This document shows positions 1-8,854 of a stretch of DNA of 64,000 bases, piece after piece (position 1 is the first letter of the stretch; every line of letters starts with the position of its first letter). The notes under the pieces are model-generated. The model was not told the origin of the DNA. It did not search any database and was given only the letters and a program-made list of their open reading frames with translations. Source of the DNA: Streptomyces sp. CNQ-509. Lineage in GTDB: Bacteria; Actinomycetota; Actinomycetes; Streptomycetales; Streptomycetaceae. The position numbers and the translations under genes were made by a program. Where the stretch lies: NCBI RefSeq assembly GCF_001011035.1, contig NZ_CP011492.1:1309501-1373500 (forward strand), given 5' to 3'.

Positions 1-1
1 G

Positions 2-1474
2 GCCTCCGACGCCATCGACCTGCTGGAGTCCCTGGCTCGTCGCCTCGTGGAGTTCATGGAGGCGAGCGACTGGTCCGTCAAGGCCGCAGGTCCGGCCGTG
101 GCGGAGGTGCTCGGGGTCGAGTGCCCCGACGCCGTGCGGGTGCTGGAGTTCGCAGCCGCGGAACTCATTCCGCGGCTGCACCGTACGGGCGACGAGATCG
201 GCAACGTGCTGCACGCGCTCGACGGCGGCTACGTTCCCGCCGGGCCGTCGGGCTCCCCCACCCGCGGGCTCGTCAACGTGCTGCCGACCGGCCGCAACTT
301 CTACTCCGTCGACCCCAAGGCCATCCCCTCCCGGCTCTCCTGGGACGTCGGCAGCGCCCTCGCCGACTCCCTCCTCGCCCGCCACCTCGCCGACCACGGC
401 GCGTACCCGAAGTCCGTCGGGCTCACGGTCTGGGGCACCTCCTGCATGCGCACCCAGGGCGACGACATCGCGGAGATCCTGGCGCTGCTGGGCTGCCGCC
501 CGGTGTGGGACGACGCGTCGCGGCGGGTGACGGGCTTCGAGGTGGTGCCGGCCGCGGAGCTGGGCCGGCCGCGCATCGACGTGACGGTGCGCATCTCCGG
601 CTTCTTCCGCGACGCCTTCCCGCACGTCGTCGGCCTCATGGACGACGCGGTGCGCGCGGTCGCGGAGCTGGACGAGCCGCCGGAGGCGAACTTCGTACGG
701 GCGCACGCCGACGAGGACACCGCCGTGCACGGCGACCGCCGCCGCGCCACCGCCCGCATCTTCGGCTCCAAGCCCGGCGCGTACGGCGCGGGCCTGCTGC
801 CGCTGATCGACACCCGCAACTGGCGCTCGGACGCGGACCTCGCGGAGGTCTACGCGGTCTGGGGCGGCTACGCCTACGGTCGCGGGCTCGACGGGCGGGC
901 CGCGCGCGGCGACATGGAGGCGGCGTTCCGGCGGATCCAGGTGGCGGCGAAGAACGTCGACACCCGCGAGCATGACATCGCCGACGCCGACGACTACTTC
1001 CAGTACCACGGCGGCATGGTGGCGATGGTCCGCCATCTGACGGGCGGTTCGCCGGAGGCGTACATCGGCGACAGCGCCGTGCCCGAGCAGGTGAAGACGC
1101 GCACGCTCGGCGAAGAGACGCACCGCGTCTTCCGCGCCCGGGTGGTGAACCCGCGCTGGACGGCGGCGATGCGGCGGCACGGCTACAAGGGCGCGTTCGA
1201 GATGGCCGCCACCGTCGACTACCTCTTCGGCTACGACGCGACCGCGGGCGTGGTCGACGACTGGATGTACGAGAAGCTCGCCGCCGCGTACGTCTTCGAC
1301 GCCGAGAACCAGGAGTTCATGCGGCGCGCCAACCCGTGGGCCCTGCGCGGGATCGGCGAACGGCTGCTGGAGGCGGCCGAGCGGGGCCTGTGGGCGGAGC
1401 CGGACCAGCGGACCCTGGCCCGGCTCCGCGAGATCTACCTCGAACTCGAGGGCGATCTGGAGGGGGAGGAATGA
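2..1474 (+). CDS. cobN: Cobaltochelatase subunit CobN, C-terminal part (5' end outside window)
   Basis: The reading frame is open from the first bases of the window and gives about 490 residues up to the TGA at 1472-1474, so the start lies upstream. The segment matches the C-terminal part of the large CobN/BchH-type subunit, which inserts cobalt into hydrogenobyrinic acid a,c-diamide in the aerobic (late-insertion) route. CobN is usually about 1200 residues, so well under half is present. An internal ATG at 47 is an artefact of the window edge. The neighbours ChlI-ChlD fusion, cobO and cobB fit the CobNST-like chelatase step. The stop overlaps the ATG of a 40-codon frame as ATGA at 1471-1474. 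Confidence 0.93.
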   Translation, partial: ASDAIDLLESLARRLVEFMEASDWSVKAAGPAVAEVLGVECPDAVRVLEFAAAELIPRLHRTGDEIGNVLHALDGGYVPAGPSGSPTRGLVNVLPTGRNFYSVDPKAIPSRLSWDVGSALADSLLARHLADHGAYPKSVGLTVWGTSCMRTQGDDIAEILALLGCRPVWDDASRRVTGFEVVPAAELGRPRIDVTVRISGFFRDAFPHVVGLMDDAVRAVAELDEPPEANFVRAHADEDTAVHGDRRRATARIFGSKPGAYGAGLLPLIDTRNWRSDADLAEVYAVWGGYAYGRGLDGRAARGDMEAAFRRIQVAAKNVDTREHDIADADDYFQYHGGMVAMVRHLTGGSPEAYIGDSAVPEQVKTRTLGEETHRVFRARVVNPRWTAAMRRHGYKGAFEMAATVDYLFGYDATAGVVDDWMYEKLAAAYVFDAENQEFMRRANPWALRGIGERLLEAAERGLWAEPDQRTLARLREIYLELEGDLEGEE

Positions 1475-1593
1475 CCCACAGGACGTGGACCGTACAAGTC
1501 CGCTCCACGCCCGGCACGTACACGCTGGCACGATTCTTCCGCGTATCACAGCAGTCGACCGTCATCTCACCCTTTGGAGGGGCCCGCGCATGA
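1471..1593 (+). CDS. 40-aa bridging small ORF between cobN and the ChlI-ChlD gene
   Basis: An ATG at 1471 overlaps the cobN stop (ATGA). It follows a very strong purine-rich ribosome binding site at 1459-1470 that lies inside the cobN end. The frame runs 40 codons without interruption and its TGA (1591-1593) overlaps the ATG of the next gene (ATGA at 1590-1593), so it fills the intergenic gap exactly. The peptide begins [10 protein letters not shown] and I recognise no family. About a quarter of its third codon positions are A or T, unlike the neighbouring genes, so it may serve as a translational bridge rather than make a functional protein. Whether the peptide accumulates cannot be told from sequence. 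Confidence 0.45.
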   Translation: MTHRTWTVQVRSTPGTYTLARFFRVSQQSTVISPFGGARA

Positions 1594-3758
1594 ACACCGG
1601 TGCGCCGCACTATCCGTTCACCGCCGTCGTCGGCATGGCAGAACTCCGGCTCGCGCTGCTGCTCAACGCGGTGTCCCCGGCGGTCGGCGGGGTGCTCGTG
1701 CGCGGCGAGAAGGGGACGGCCAAATCGACCGCCGTACGAGCCCTCGCCGCCCTGCTCCCCGAGGTCGCCGTCGTGCCCGGCTGCCGCTTCTCCTGCGACC
1801 CGGCGGCGCCGGACGCCGGCTGCCCCGACGGGCCGCACGAGGCCGCGCGCCCGCGCGGGGTGCGGGCGGCCCGGATGGTGGAGCTGCCCGTGGGCGCCTC
1901 GGAGGACAGGCTCGCGGGGGCGCTGGACATCGAACGGGCGCTGGCCGAGGGCCGCAAGACGTTCGAGCCCGGGCTGCTGGCCGAGGCGCACCGCGGCGTG
2001 CTGTACGTGGACGAGGTCAACCTGCTCCACGACCACCTCGTCGACCTGCTGCTGGACGCCGCGGCCATGGGCGCCAACTACGTGGAGCGCGAGGGCGTCT
2101 CCGTGCGGCACGCGGCGCGCTTCCTGCTGGTCGGCACGATGAACCCGGAGGAGGGCGAGCTGCGCCCGCAGTTGCTGGACCGGTTCGGGCTGACGGTGGA
2201 GGTCGCCGCGTCGCGCGAGCCCGCGGAGCGGGCGGACGTGGTGCGGCGGCGGCTGGCGTACGACGCGGACGCGGCCGGCTTCGCGGCGCGCTGGGCGGCG
2301 GAGGAGGACGCGCTGCGGGCGCGGATCGCGGCGGCGCGGGCGCTGCTGCCCGGGGTGGTGCTGGGCGACGCGGCGCTGCGGCAGATCACGGCGACGTGCG
2401 CGGCGTTCGAGGTGGACGGGATGCGGGCGGACATCGTCATGGCCCGTACGGCGACGGCGCTGGCGGCGTGGTCGGGGCGTACGGAGGTGGCGGCGGAGGA
2501 CGTACGGCAGGCGGCGCTGCTGGCGCTGCCGCACCGGCGGCGGCGCAACCCGTTCGACGCGCCGGGCCTCGACGAGGAGAAGCTGGACGACACGCTACGG
2601 GAGCACGGCGGCACGGGCGAGGACCCGCCGGACGGCGACGGCGGCGGCGCGCCCCCCGGCGCCGCGGACGGCCCGGACGGGCCCCACGGACCGGACGCCG
2701 CGCGGCAGGGGCAACCCGGCGCCGCCGAAGACCCCGCACCGCAGGCTCCGTCCGCTGCGGACGCCGCCCCCGAACCCCCCGGCTCCGCCCCCGCCGCCAC
2801 CCGTGGTCCGGCGGAGGAGCCCGGCGCGGAGCCCCGCCCGCCCGGGACCGCGCCACCCCCGCCCGGGGAGCAACCCGCCGCCCCCGCGGAACCGTTCCGC
2901 ACCCGCCGCCTCGACGTCCCGGGCGTCGGGGAGGGCGCCGCGGGACGCCGCTCCCGCGCCCGTACCGCCCACGGCCGCACCACCGGCGCCCGCCGCCCCC
3001 GCGGCGCCCTCGGCACCCTGCACCTCGCCGCCACGGTCCAGGCCGCCGCCCCGCACCAGCACGCCCGCGGCCGCCGCGGCCCCGGCCTCGTCGTCCGCCG
3101 CGACGACCTGCGCGAGGCGGTCCGCGAGGGCCGCGAGTCGAACCTCGTGCTCTTCGCCGTCGACGCCTCCGGATCGATGGGCGCGCGGCAGCGCATGGGC
3201 GCCGTGAAGGGCGCGGTGCTGTCGCTGCTGCTGGACGCGTACCAGCGCCGCGACAAGGTCGGCCTGGTCACCTTCCGCGGCCGGGAGGCGGAGGTGGCGC
3301 TGCCGCCCACCTCGTCGGTGGACGCCGCGGCGGTCCGCCTGGAGCGGCTGCCCACCGGCGGCCGCACCCCGCTGGCCGCCGGGCTGCTGCGGGCCCGCGA
3401 GACGCTGCGCGTCGAGCGGCTGCGGGACCCGGCACGCCGCCCGCTGCTGGTCGTCGTCACCGACGGCCGGGCGACCGGCGGCGATGAACCGGTCGGCCGG
3501 GCGGCGCGCGCGGCGCGCCTGCTGGCGGCCGAGGGGGTCGCTTCGGTAGTCGTCGACTGCGAGTCGGGTCCTGTGCGGCTGGGACTCGCGGGCGAGCTGG
3601 CCCGCGAGCTGCGGGGCACGGCGGTGGCGCTGGGCGAGCTGCGGGCGGAGACGGTGAGCGGGCTCGTACGGGAGGCCCGGGAGGACCGGCGCGCCCGTGC
3701 CGTACGCGAAGAGCCCGGCACCGGGCGTGGACCGGCGAGTTCGAGGAGGGCGGCCTGA
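1590..3758 (+). CDS. Putative cobaltochelatase: ChlI (AAA+) - ChlD (VWA) fusion
   Basis: This 722-residue protein joins the two small chelatase subunits in one chain. Residues 1-330 are an AAA+ ATPase with Walker [10 protein letters not shown] (39-47) and Walker B LYVDEVN near 137. Residues about 335-480 are a Pro/Ala/Gly-rich linker. The C-terminus is a von Willebrand A domain with the MIDAS motif DASGSMG near 524. It would power metal insertion by CobN, taking the place of CobS and CobT. The ATG at 1590 was chosen because it has the ribosome binding site TTTGGAGGGG and matches the family N-terminus; the frame is open further upstream. The stop overlaps the cobO start by one base (TGATG). 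Confidence 0.9.
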   Translation: MNTGAPHYPFTAVVGMAELRLALLLNAVSPAVGGVLVRGEKGTAKSTAVRALAALLPEVAVVPGCRFSCDPAAPDAGCPDGPHEAARPRGVRAARMVELPVGASEDRLAGALDIERALAEGRKTFEPGLLAEAHRGVLYVDEVNLLHDHLVDLLLDAAAMGANYVEREGVSVRHAARFLLVGTMNPEEGELRPQLLDRFGLTVEVAASREPAERADVVRRRLAYDADAAGFAARWAAEEDALRARIAAARALLPGVVLGDAALRQITATCAAFEVDGMRADIVMARTATALAAWSGRTEVAAEDVRQAALLALPHRRRRNPFDAPGLDEEKLDDTLREHGGTGEDPPDGDGGGAPPGAADGPDGPHGPDAARQGQPGAAEDPAPQAPSAADAAPEPPGSAPAATRGPAEEPGAEPRPPGTAPPPPGEQPAAPAEPFRTRRLDVPGVGEGAAGRRSRARTAHGRTTGARRPRGALGTLHLAATVQAAAPHQHARGRRGPGLVVRRDDLREAVREGRESNLVLFAVDASGSMGARQRMGAVKGAVLSLLLDAYQRRDKVGLVTFRGREAEVALPPTSSVDAAAVRLERLPTGGRTPLAAGLLRARETLRVERLRDPARRPLLVVVTDGRATGGDEPVGRAARAARLLAAEGVASVVVDCESGPVRLGLAGELARELRGTAVALGELRAETVSGLVREAREDRRARAVREEPGTGRGPASSRRAA

Positions 3759-4375
3759 TGCCGCAGGGACGGCCGGATGCCGTGCCGGACGACGGCCTGA
3801 CGACGCGGCAGCGCCGCCACCGCCCCCTGGTCGTGGTGCACACGGGCCCGGGCAAGGGGAAGTCCACGGCCGCCTTCGGACTGGCGCTGCGGGCCTGGAA
3901 CCAGGGGTGGCCGATCGGAGTGTTCCAGTTCGTCAAGTCCGCCAAGTGGCGCGTCGGCGAGGAGCGGGCGCTGCGGGTCCTCGGCGCGAGCGGCGAGGGC
4001 GGCACGGTGGCGTGGCACAAGATGGGCGAGGGCTGGTCGTGGATCCAGCGGCCGGTACGCCCCGGCGGAGACGCCGAGCCGGACAACGAGGCGCGGGCCC
4101 GGGAGGGCTGGGAGCAGGTCAAGCGGGACCTGGCGGCGGAGACGTACCGGCTGTACGTGCTCGACGAGTTCGCGTACCCGATGCACTGGGGGTGGGTGGA
4201 CACCGCCGAGGTGATCGCGGTGCTGCGGGACCGGCCGGGCAGCCAGCACGTCGTCGTCACGGGCCGCAACGCGCCGGCGCCGCTGGTGGAGTTCGCCGAT
4301 CTCGTCACGGAGATGGGCAAGGTCAAACACCCCATGGACGCGGGCCAGAAGGGCCAGCGGGGCATCGAATGGTGA
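3758..4375 (+). CDS. cobO: Cob(I)yrinic acid a,c-diamide adenosyltransferase
   Basis: The 205-residue protein has the CobO/BtuR P-loop GPGKGKST at residues 30-37, which binds ATP in the unusual orientation used by this family. It also has the conserved VLDEFAYPMHWGWVD segment and the C-terminal stretch GKVKHPMDAGQKGQRGIEW. It transfers the 5'-deoxyadenosyl group to the Co(I) corrinoid. Length is normal for the family. Its start overlaps the stop of the chelatase gene by one base, and it ends 7 bases before cobB, which indicates one transcript. Confidence 0.95.
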   Translation: MPQGRPDAVPDDGLTTRQRRHRPLVVVHTGPGKGKSTAAFGLALRAWNQGWPIGVFQFVKSAKWRVGEERALRVLGASGEGGTVAWHKMGEGWSWIQRPVRPGGDAEPDNEARAREGWEQVKRDLAAETYRLYVLDEFAYPMHWGWVDTAEVIAVLRDRPGSQHVVVTGRNAPAPLVEFADLVTEMGKVKHPMDAGQKGQRGIEW

Positions 4376-4382
4376 GAGTTCC

Positions 4383-5927
4383 GTGATCGACATCCCCCGG
4401 CTCGTCGTCGCCGCGCCGGCCTCCGGCAGCGGCAAGACGACGGTCGCGACCGGCTTGATGGCGGCGTTCGCCGCCGCCGGCCTGACCGTCTCGCCCCACA
4501 AGGCGGGCCCCGACTACATCGACCCCGGCTACCACGCGCTCGCCGTCGCCGGCTCCCCGGGCGGCGGGCGGCCGGGCCGCAACCTGGACGCGCACATGTG
4601 CGGTCCCGGCCTGATCGCCCCGCTGTTCGCGCACGGCGCGGCGGGGGCGGACGTGGCCGTCGTGGAGGGCGTGATGGGCCTGTACGACGGCGCCTCCGGC
4701 GCCGGCGAGTCGGGCTCGACGGCGGAGCTGGCGAAGCTGCTGCGAGCGCCGGTGGTGCTGGTGGTCGACGCCTCGGGGCAGTCGCGGTCGGTGGCGGCGC
4801 TGGTGCACGGCTTCGCGTCCTGGGATCCGGAGGTACGGATCGGGGGCGTCGTCCTCAACAAGGTCGCCTCGGACCGCCACGAGTCGCTGCTCCGCGAGTC
4901 CCTGGACGCGGCGGGCGTCCCGGTCCTGGGCGCCCTGCGCCGCGACCCGGAACTGGCGGCACCGTCCCGGCACCTGGGCCTGATCCCGGCGGCGGAACGG
5001 CGCCCGGCGGCGGTGGCGGCGGTACGCGCACTGGCGGCGCGGGTACGCGAGTCGTGCGACGTACCGGAGCTGCTACGGCTGGCCCGCACGGCCCCGCTGC
5101 TCCCGGCGGACCCGTGGTCGGCGGCGGACGCGGTGGCGGCAGCGGGGCAGCAAGGAGGGCCCGGCGCAGGAGGCGACCGGGCGGCCGGAGCCGCGCCGGG
5201 GGCCCGGGGGCGGAGCCCCCGAAGCGCGCCGCGCGCCGCGGGCGCGGGCGATGCAGAGGGCCCGGGGGCCGGCCCCCGGTTTCGGGAAGGGGCGGGATCG
5301 GGGAACTCCCCCCGCCCCGCCGGACGGCCGGTGGTCGCCATGGCGGCCGGGCCCGCCTTCACCTTCTCGTACGCCGAACACGCCGAACTCCTCGCCGCCG
5401 CCGGCGCCGACGTCGTCCCCTTCGACCCCCTGCACGACGAGGCCCTGCCGCCCCGCACCCGCGCCCTCGTCATCGGCGGCGGCTTCCCCGAGGTGTACGG
5501 CGCCGAACTGGCCGCCAACGAGCCGCTCCGCCGCGACGTCGCCCGGCGCGCCGCCGGCGGCGCGCCGGTGGCCGCCGAGTGCGCTGGCCTGGTCTACCTC
5601 GCCCGCGACCTCGACGGCGCCCCCATGTGCGGCGTGCTGGACGCAAGGGCCCGTATGACCGGCCTCCTCACCCTCGGCTACCGCGACGCCGTCGCCGTCG
5701 CCGACAGCGCGCTCGCCGCCGCAGGCACCCGGGTACGCGGCCACGAGTTCCACCGCACCGCCCTCGACCCGCCCGCGGGCGAGACGCCCGCATGGGGGAT
5801 GACGCAGCCGGTCCGGCGCGTCGAAGGATTCGTACGGGGCGGCGTCCACGCCTCGTACCTGCACGTGCACTGGGCCGCCGCCCCCGCCATGGCGCGCCGG
5901 CTCGTCGAAGGGTGTGAAACGGCATGA
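4383..5927 (+). CDS. cobB: Cobyrinate / hydrogenobyrinate a,c-diamide synthase
   Basis: This 514-residue ATP-dependent amidase starts with GTG at 4383. It has the P-loop ASGSGKTT near residues 13-20 in a dethiobiotin-synthetase-like domain. A C-terminal class-I glutamine amidotransferase-like domain carries the nucleophile Cys in AECAGLVY near residue 400. It amidates the a and c acetate side chains of the corrin ring. The two domains are separated by a Gly/Ala/Pro-rich insert of about 60 residues (about 256-315). The DNA of that insert is a run of GC palindromes, not normal family sequence. The TGA overlaps the next ATG (ATGA). Confidence 0.93.
   Translation: MIDIPRLVVAAPASGSGKTTVATGLMAAFAAAGLTVSPHKAGPDYIDPGYHALAVAGSPGGGRPGRNLDAHMCGPGLIAPLFAHGAAGADVAVVEGVMGLYDGASGAGESGSTAELAKLLRAPVVLVVDASGQSRSVAALVHGFASWDPEVRIGGVVLNKVASDRHESLLRESLDAAGVPVLGALRRDPELAAPSRHLGLIPAAERRPAAVAAVRALAARVRESCDVPELLRLARTAPLLPADPWSAADAVAAAGQQGGPGAGGDRAAGAAPGARGRSPRSAPRAAGAGDAEGPGAGPRFREGAGSGNSPRPAGRPVVAMAAGPAFTFSYAEHAELLAAAGADVVPFDPLHDEALPPRTRALVIGGGFPEVYGAELAANEPLRRDVARRAAGGAPVAAECAGLVYLARDLDGAPMCGVLDARARMTGLLTLGYRDAVAVADSALAAAGTRVRGHEFHRTALDPPAGETPAWGMTQPVRRVEGFVRGGVHASYLHVHWAAAPAMARRLVEGCETA
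5205..5330. repeat. GC-rich palindromic repeat block lying in-frame inside cobB
   Basis: The block contains CGGGGGC/GCCCCCG arms at 5205-5211 and 5215-5221 with a 3-base loop. It also contains a perfect 18-base palindrome at 5262-5279 (CCGGGGGCC followed by its mirror) and a GGGG-aact-CCCC hairpin near its end. Hairpin blocks of this style are more usual between genes in streptomycetes. Here the block is translated as a Gly/Ala/Pro linker. The tail (TTCGGGAAGGGGCGGG, then GGGG-N4-CCCCCC) is closely matched by the tail of the insert in cobL. Confidence 0.7.
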
Positions 5928-6652
5928 GCATGCGACTCGTCGGCGTCGGGGTGGGCCCCGGCGACCCCGAGCTGGTCACGGTGAAGGGCGCGGGCGCGCT
6001 GCGGACGGCGGCGGTGGTCGTCGTCCCCGTGATGGAGGGCGGCGGCACGGGCCGCGCGGAGGCGACGGTCCTGCACTACGTCGACGAGGCGAAGGTCGTG
6101 CGCGTCGTCTTCGCGCTCAACGAGCGCAGCGACGCCGCGCGCCGCGAGGCGGCGTGGGACGCGGCGGGCGCCCGGGTCGCGGAACTGCTGCGCGCGCACC
6201 GCTCGGTGGCGTTCGCCACGCTCGGCGACCCCAACGTCTACTCCACGTTCACGTACCTCGCCGCGACCGTCACCGCGCTGCTCCCCGGCGTACGGATCGA
6301 GAGCGTACCGGGCATCACCGCGATGCAGGACCTCGCGGCCCGCGGCGGCGCGGTGCTCGCGGAGGGCACGGAGCCGCTGACGCTGGTGCCGGTGACGGCG
6401 GGCACGGCGGTGCTGAAGGAGGCGCTGCGGGGGCCGGGAACGGTCGTGGCGTACAAGTTCGGCCGGCTGGCGGGCGAGGTGGCGGGGGCGCTCTCGGAGA
6501 CGGGCCGGATGGAGGGGGCGGTGTGGGGATCGTCGCTGGGTCTTGCGGAGGAGTCGGTGCGGCCGGCGACGGAGCTGGGGGCGGAACCGCTGCCGTATCT
6601 GTCGACGCTGATCGCGCCGGCGCGGCGGGCGGGGCGGGGCGAGAAGCTGTGA
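5924..6652 (+). CDS. cobI: Precorrin-2 C20-methyltransferase
   Basis: This 242-residue SAM-dependent tetrapyrrole methyltransferase has the family N-terminal motif GVGVGPGDPELVTVKGAGAL. It also has the central LGDPNVYSTFTYL segment and the SVPGITAMQDLA loop that line the SAM pocket. It adds the C20 methyl group to precorrin-2 or its cobalt form. It starts inside the cobB stop (ATGA at 5924-5927) and its stop TGA at 6650-6652 is overlapped by a GTG, typical of this operon. Length is normal. Confidence 0.93.
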   Translation: MSMRLVGVGVGPGDPELVTVKGAGALRTAAVVVVPVMEGGGTGRAEATVLHYVDEAKVVRVVFALNERSDAARREAAWDAAGARVAELLRAHRSVAFATLGDPNVYSTFTYLAATVTALLPGVRIESVPGITAMQDLAARGGAVLAEGTEPLTLVPVTAGTAVLKEALRGPGTVVAYKFGRLAGEVAGALSETGRMEGAVWGSSLGLAEESVRPATELGAEPLPYLSTLIAPARRAGRGEKL

Positions 6653-7539
6653 GCGGGACGGGAATGCCGGGCCGGCGCCCGTACGCGAAGGGGAGCCCGG
6701 CCCCGCAGCCGGACCGAGCCCCGGCGAAACGGCCGCCCGCCACCGGCAAGGTGACGTTCGTCGGGGCCGGACCGGGGGCGGCGGATCTGCTGACGTTCCG
6801 GGCCGCGCGCGCCATCGCGGAGGCGGACGTCGTGATCTGGGCGGCGAGCCTCGTCCACGCGGACGTCCTGCAGCACGCCCGCGCGGACGCGGAGATCGTC
6901 GACTCTGCTGCGGTGCCGCTGGAGGAGGTCGTCGCGGTCTACGCACGGGCGGCGCACGCGGGGCTGCGGGTGGCGCGGGTGCACTCCGGCGACCCGGCGC
7001 TGTGGGGCGGCACGCAGGAGCAGGTCGAGCGGTGCGCGGCGCTGGGCCTTCAGGTGGAGATCGTGCCGGGGGTGTCGTCGTTCTCGGCGGCGGCGGCCGC
7101 GGCGGGACGGGAGCTGACGGTCCCGGAGGTGGCGCAGTCGGTGATCCTCACGCGGCTGGGCGGCGGGAAGACACCCATGCCGGGCGGCGAGGAGATACGG
7201 GAGTTCGCCCGGCACGGCACGACGATGGCGGTCTTCCTGTCGGCGGCCCGTTCGGGGCGGCTGGCGGAAGAACTGCTGGCGGGCGGGTACGCGGCGGAGA
7301 CGCCGGTGGTGGTGGCGTACCGGGTGACGTGGCCGGACGAGCTGGTGGTGCGCTGCACGGTCGGCACGCTGGCGGCGGCGGTGAAGGAGCACCGGCTGTG
7401 GAAGCACACGCTGTTCCTGGTCGGCCCGGCGCTGGGGGCGACGGGCACACGGTCGCATCTGTACCACCCGGGGCACTTCCACGGCTTCCGCCGGGCGGAG
7501 CCGGAGGCGCGGAGGGCGCTGCGCGAGGGCGGGGCGTAG
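6649..7539 (+). CDS. cobM: Precorrin-4 C11-methyltransferase
   Basis: From KVTFVGAGPGAADLLTFRAA onward this is a clear CobM/CbiF enzyme, with the SAM-pocket motifs HSGDPALWGG and IVPGVSSFSAAAAA. It methylates C11 of the corrin precursor. I placed the start at the GTG at 6649, which overlaps the cobI stop (GTGA) as elsewhere in the operon. An ATG at 6664 with GGGACGGGA just upstream is a good alternative. Either choice gives an unconserved N-terminal extension of about 30-35 residues rich in Pro, Arg and Ala. The gene ends with TAG at 7537-7539. Confidence 0.92.
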   Translation: MSGTGMPGRRPYAKGSPAPQPDRAPAKRPPATGKVTFVGAGPGAADLLTFRAARAIAEADVVIWAASLVHADVLQHARADAEIVDSAAVPLEEVVAVYARAAHAGLRVARVHSGDPALWGGTQEQVERCAALGLQVEIVPGVSSFSAAAAAAGRELTVPEVAQSVILTRLGGGKTPMPGGEEIREFARHGTTMAVFLSAARSGRLAEELLAGGYAAETPVVVAYRVTWPDELVVRCTVGTLAAAVKEHRLWKHTLFLVGPALGATGTRSHLYHPGHFHGFRRAEPEARRALREGGA

Positions 7540-7550
7540 GGCGGTGTCCG

Positions 7551-7580
7551 GGTCGGTTCGGGTCGGTTCGGGTCGGTGGA
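7551..7580. repeat. 10-bp tandem repeat (GGTCGGTTCG) in the cobM-cbiD gap
   Basis: Two exact copies of GGTCGGTTCG (7551-7560 and 7561-7570) are followed by a partial third copy (GGTCGGTGGA, 7571-7580). They sit directly before the cbiD ribosome binding site. The gap is otherwise empty. Confidence 0.85.
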
Positions 7581-7594
7581 GAGGAGGGGTGCGG

Positions 7595-8854
7595 ATGACC
7601 GGGGACGCGCGGGAACGGAACATGCGGGAACGGAACATGCGGGAACGAGACGCGCGGGAACGGCACGCGCGGGAAGCGAACGTGCCGGAACCGGGGCCGC
7701 CGGTGCCCGGCCAGCCGGGTCCCGACCTCCGTGAACCCGACCTGCCGCGTACGGCCAAGGTGCGGCAGAAGGCGTTGCGTACGGGATGGACCACCGGCAC
7801 CTGCGCGTCGGCCGCCGCGCGCGCCGCGGCGCTGCTGCTGGCGACCGGCGAGGCGCGGGAGTGGGTGGAGGTGGCGCTGCCGTCGGGGCGGCGGGTGACG
7901 TTCGCGGTGGAGCGGGCGGTGGAGCTGCGGCCGGGGCGTACGGAGGCGGTGGTGGTGAAGGACGCGGGCGACGACCCGGACGTCACGCACGGCTCGCACC
8001 TGACGGCGACGGTCAGTTGGCGGGCGCGGCCCGGTCTCGGACTGCACGGCGGCGTGGGGGTGGGGGTGGTGACGAAACCGGGTCTCGGCCTGGAGCTGGG
8101 CGGCCCGGCGATCAACCCCGTTCCGCGGCGGATGATCACGCAGGCGGTGGCGGAGGTCGTGGACCTGGGGCGGCGCGGTCTGGACGTGACGATCAGCGTG
8201 CCGGACGGCGAGCGGCGGGCACGGAAGACGACGAACGCCCGGCTGGGGATCCTGGGCGGCATCTCCATCCTCGGGACGACGGGCATCGTGCGGCCGTTCT
8301 CGACGGCGTCGTGGCGGGCGAGCGTCGAGCAGGCGGTGTCGGTGGCGGCGGCGCAGGGCGAGACGGCGGTGGTGCTGTGCACGGGCGGCCGGACGGAGCG
8401 GGGGGCGATGGAACTGCTGCCGGGTCTGCCCGCGGTGTGCTTCGTGGAGGTGGGGGACTTCACGGGTGCGGCGCTGCGGCGGGCGGTGGCGCAGGGGGTG
8501 GAGCGGGTGGTGTTCGTCGGCATGGTCGGGAAGCTGACGAAGCTGGCGGCGGGGGTGCTGATGACGCACTACACGCGCTCGAAGGTGGACCCGGGGGTGC
8601 TGGCGGAGATCACGCGCGCGGCGGGCGGTCCGGAGAGCCTGGCGGCGGAGGTGGGGGCCGCGAACACCGGGCGGCACGCGTACGAGTTGTGGGAGGCGGC
8701 GGGTCTGCTGCCGGCGGCGGGGCGGGAGTTGTGCGGCCGGGTGGCGGAGGTGCTGGAGCGCTTCACGGAGCGGAGGGTCGCGGCGGAGGCGGCGATGGTG
8801 GACTTCACGGGGCGGGTGCTGGTGGCGCGGAGCGACGGGGAGCTGCTGCGGTGA
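7595..8854 (+). CDS. cbiD: Cobalt-precorrin-5B C1-methyltransferase
   Basis: CbiD is a C1-methyltransferase of the early-cobalt (anaerobic) route. The family region starts near LRTGWTTGTCASAAARAA, and continues through GRTERGAMELLP and the VFVGMVGKLTKLAAGVLMTH segment. The predicted length is 419 residues, longer than the usual 360-370, because of an N-terminal extension encoded by 15-bp tandem repeats (RERNM/RERDA units). I chose ATG 7595 because GAGGAGG lies 7 bases upstream; GTG 7589 and GTG 7544 are in the same frame. The stop overlaps the cobL start (GTGA). Confidence 0.9.
   Translation: MTGDARERNMRERNMRERDARERHAREANVPEPGPPVPGQPGPDLREPDLPRTAKVRQKALRTGWTTGTCASAAARAAALLLATGEAREWVEVALPSGRRVTFAVERAVELRPGRTEAVVVKDAGDDPDVTHGSHLTATVSWRARPGLGLHGGVGVGVVTKPGLGLELGGPAINPVPRRMITQAVAEVVDLGRRGLDVTISVPDGERRARKTTNARLGILGGISILGTTGIVRPFSTASWRASVEQAVSVAAAQGETAVVLCTGGRTERGAMELLPGLPAVCFVEVGDFTGAALRRAVAQGVERVVFVGMVGKLTKLAAGVLMTHYTRSKVDPGVLAEITRAAGGPESLAAEVGAANTGRHAYELWEAAGLLPAAGRELCGRVAEVLERFTERRVAAEAAMVDFTGRVLVARSDGELLR
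7611..7690. repeat. 15-bp tandem repeat in the 5' end of cbiD
   Basis: The unit GGGAACGGAACATGC occurs twice exactly (from 7611 and from 7626). It is followed by three degenerate copies, encoding RERNM RERNM RERDA RERHA REA. The period is a multiple of three, so the frame of cbiD is kept. Confidence 0.85.

Noticed and set aside
1475..1589. Possible cobalamin riboswitch before the chelatase gene
   Set aside because: The region has no B12-box-like sequence. It is filled by the 40-codon frame and lies inside the operon. A riboswitch would be expected before the first gene, outside the window.
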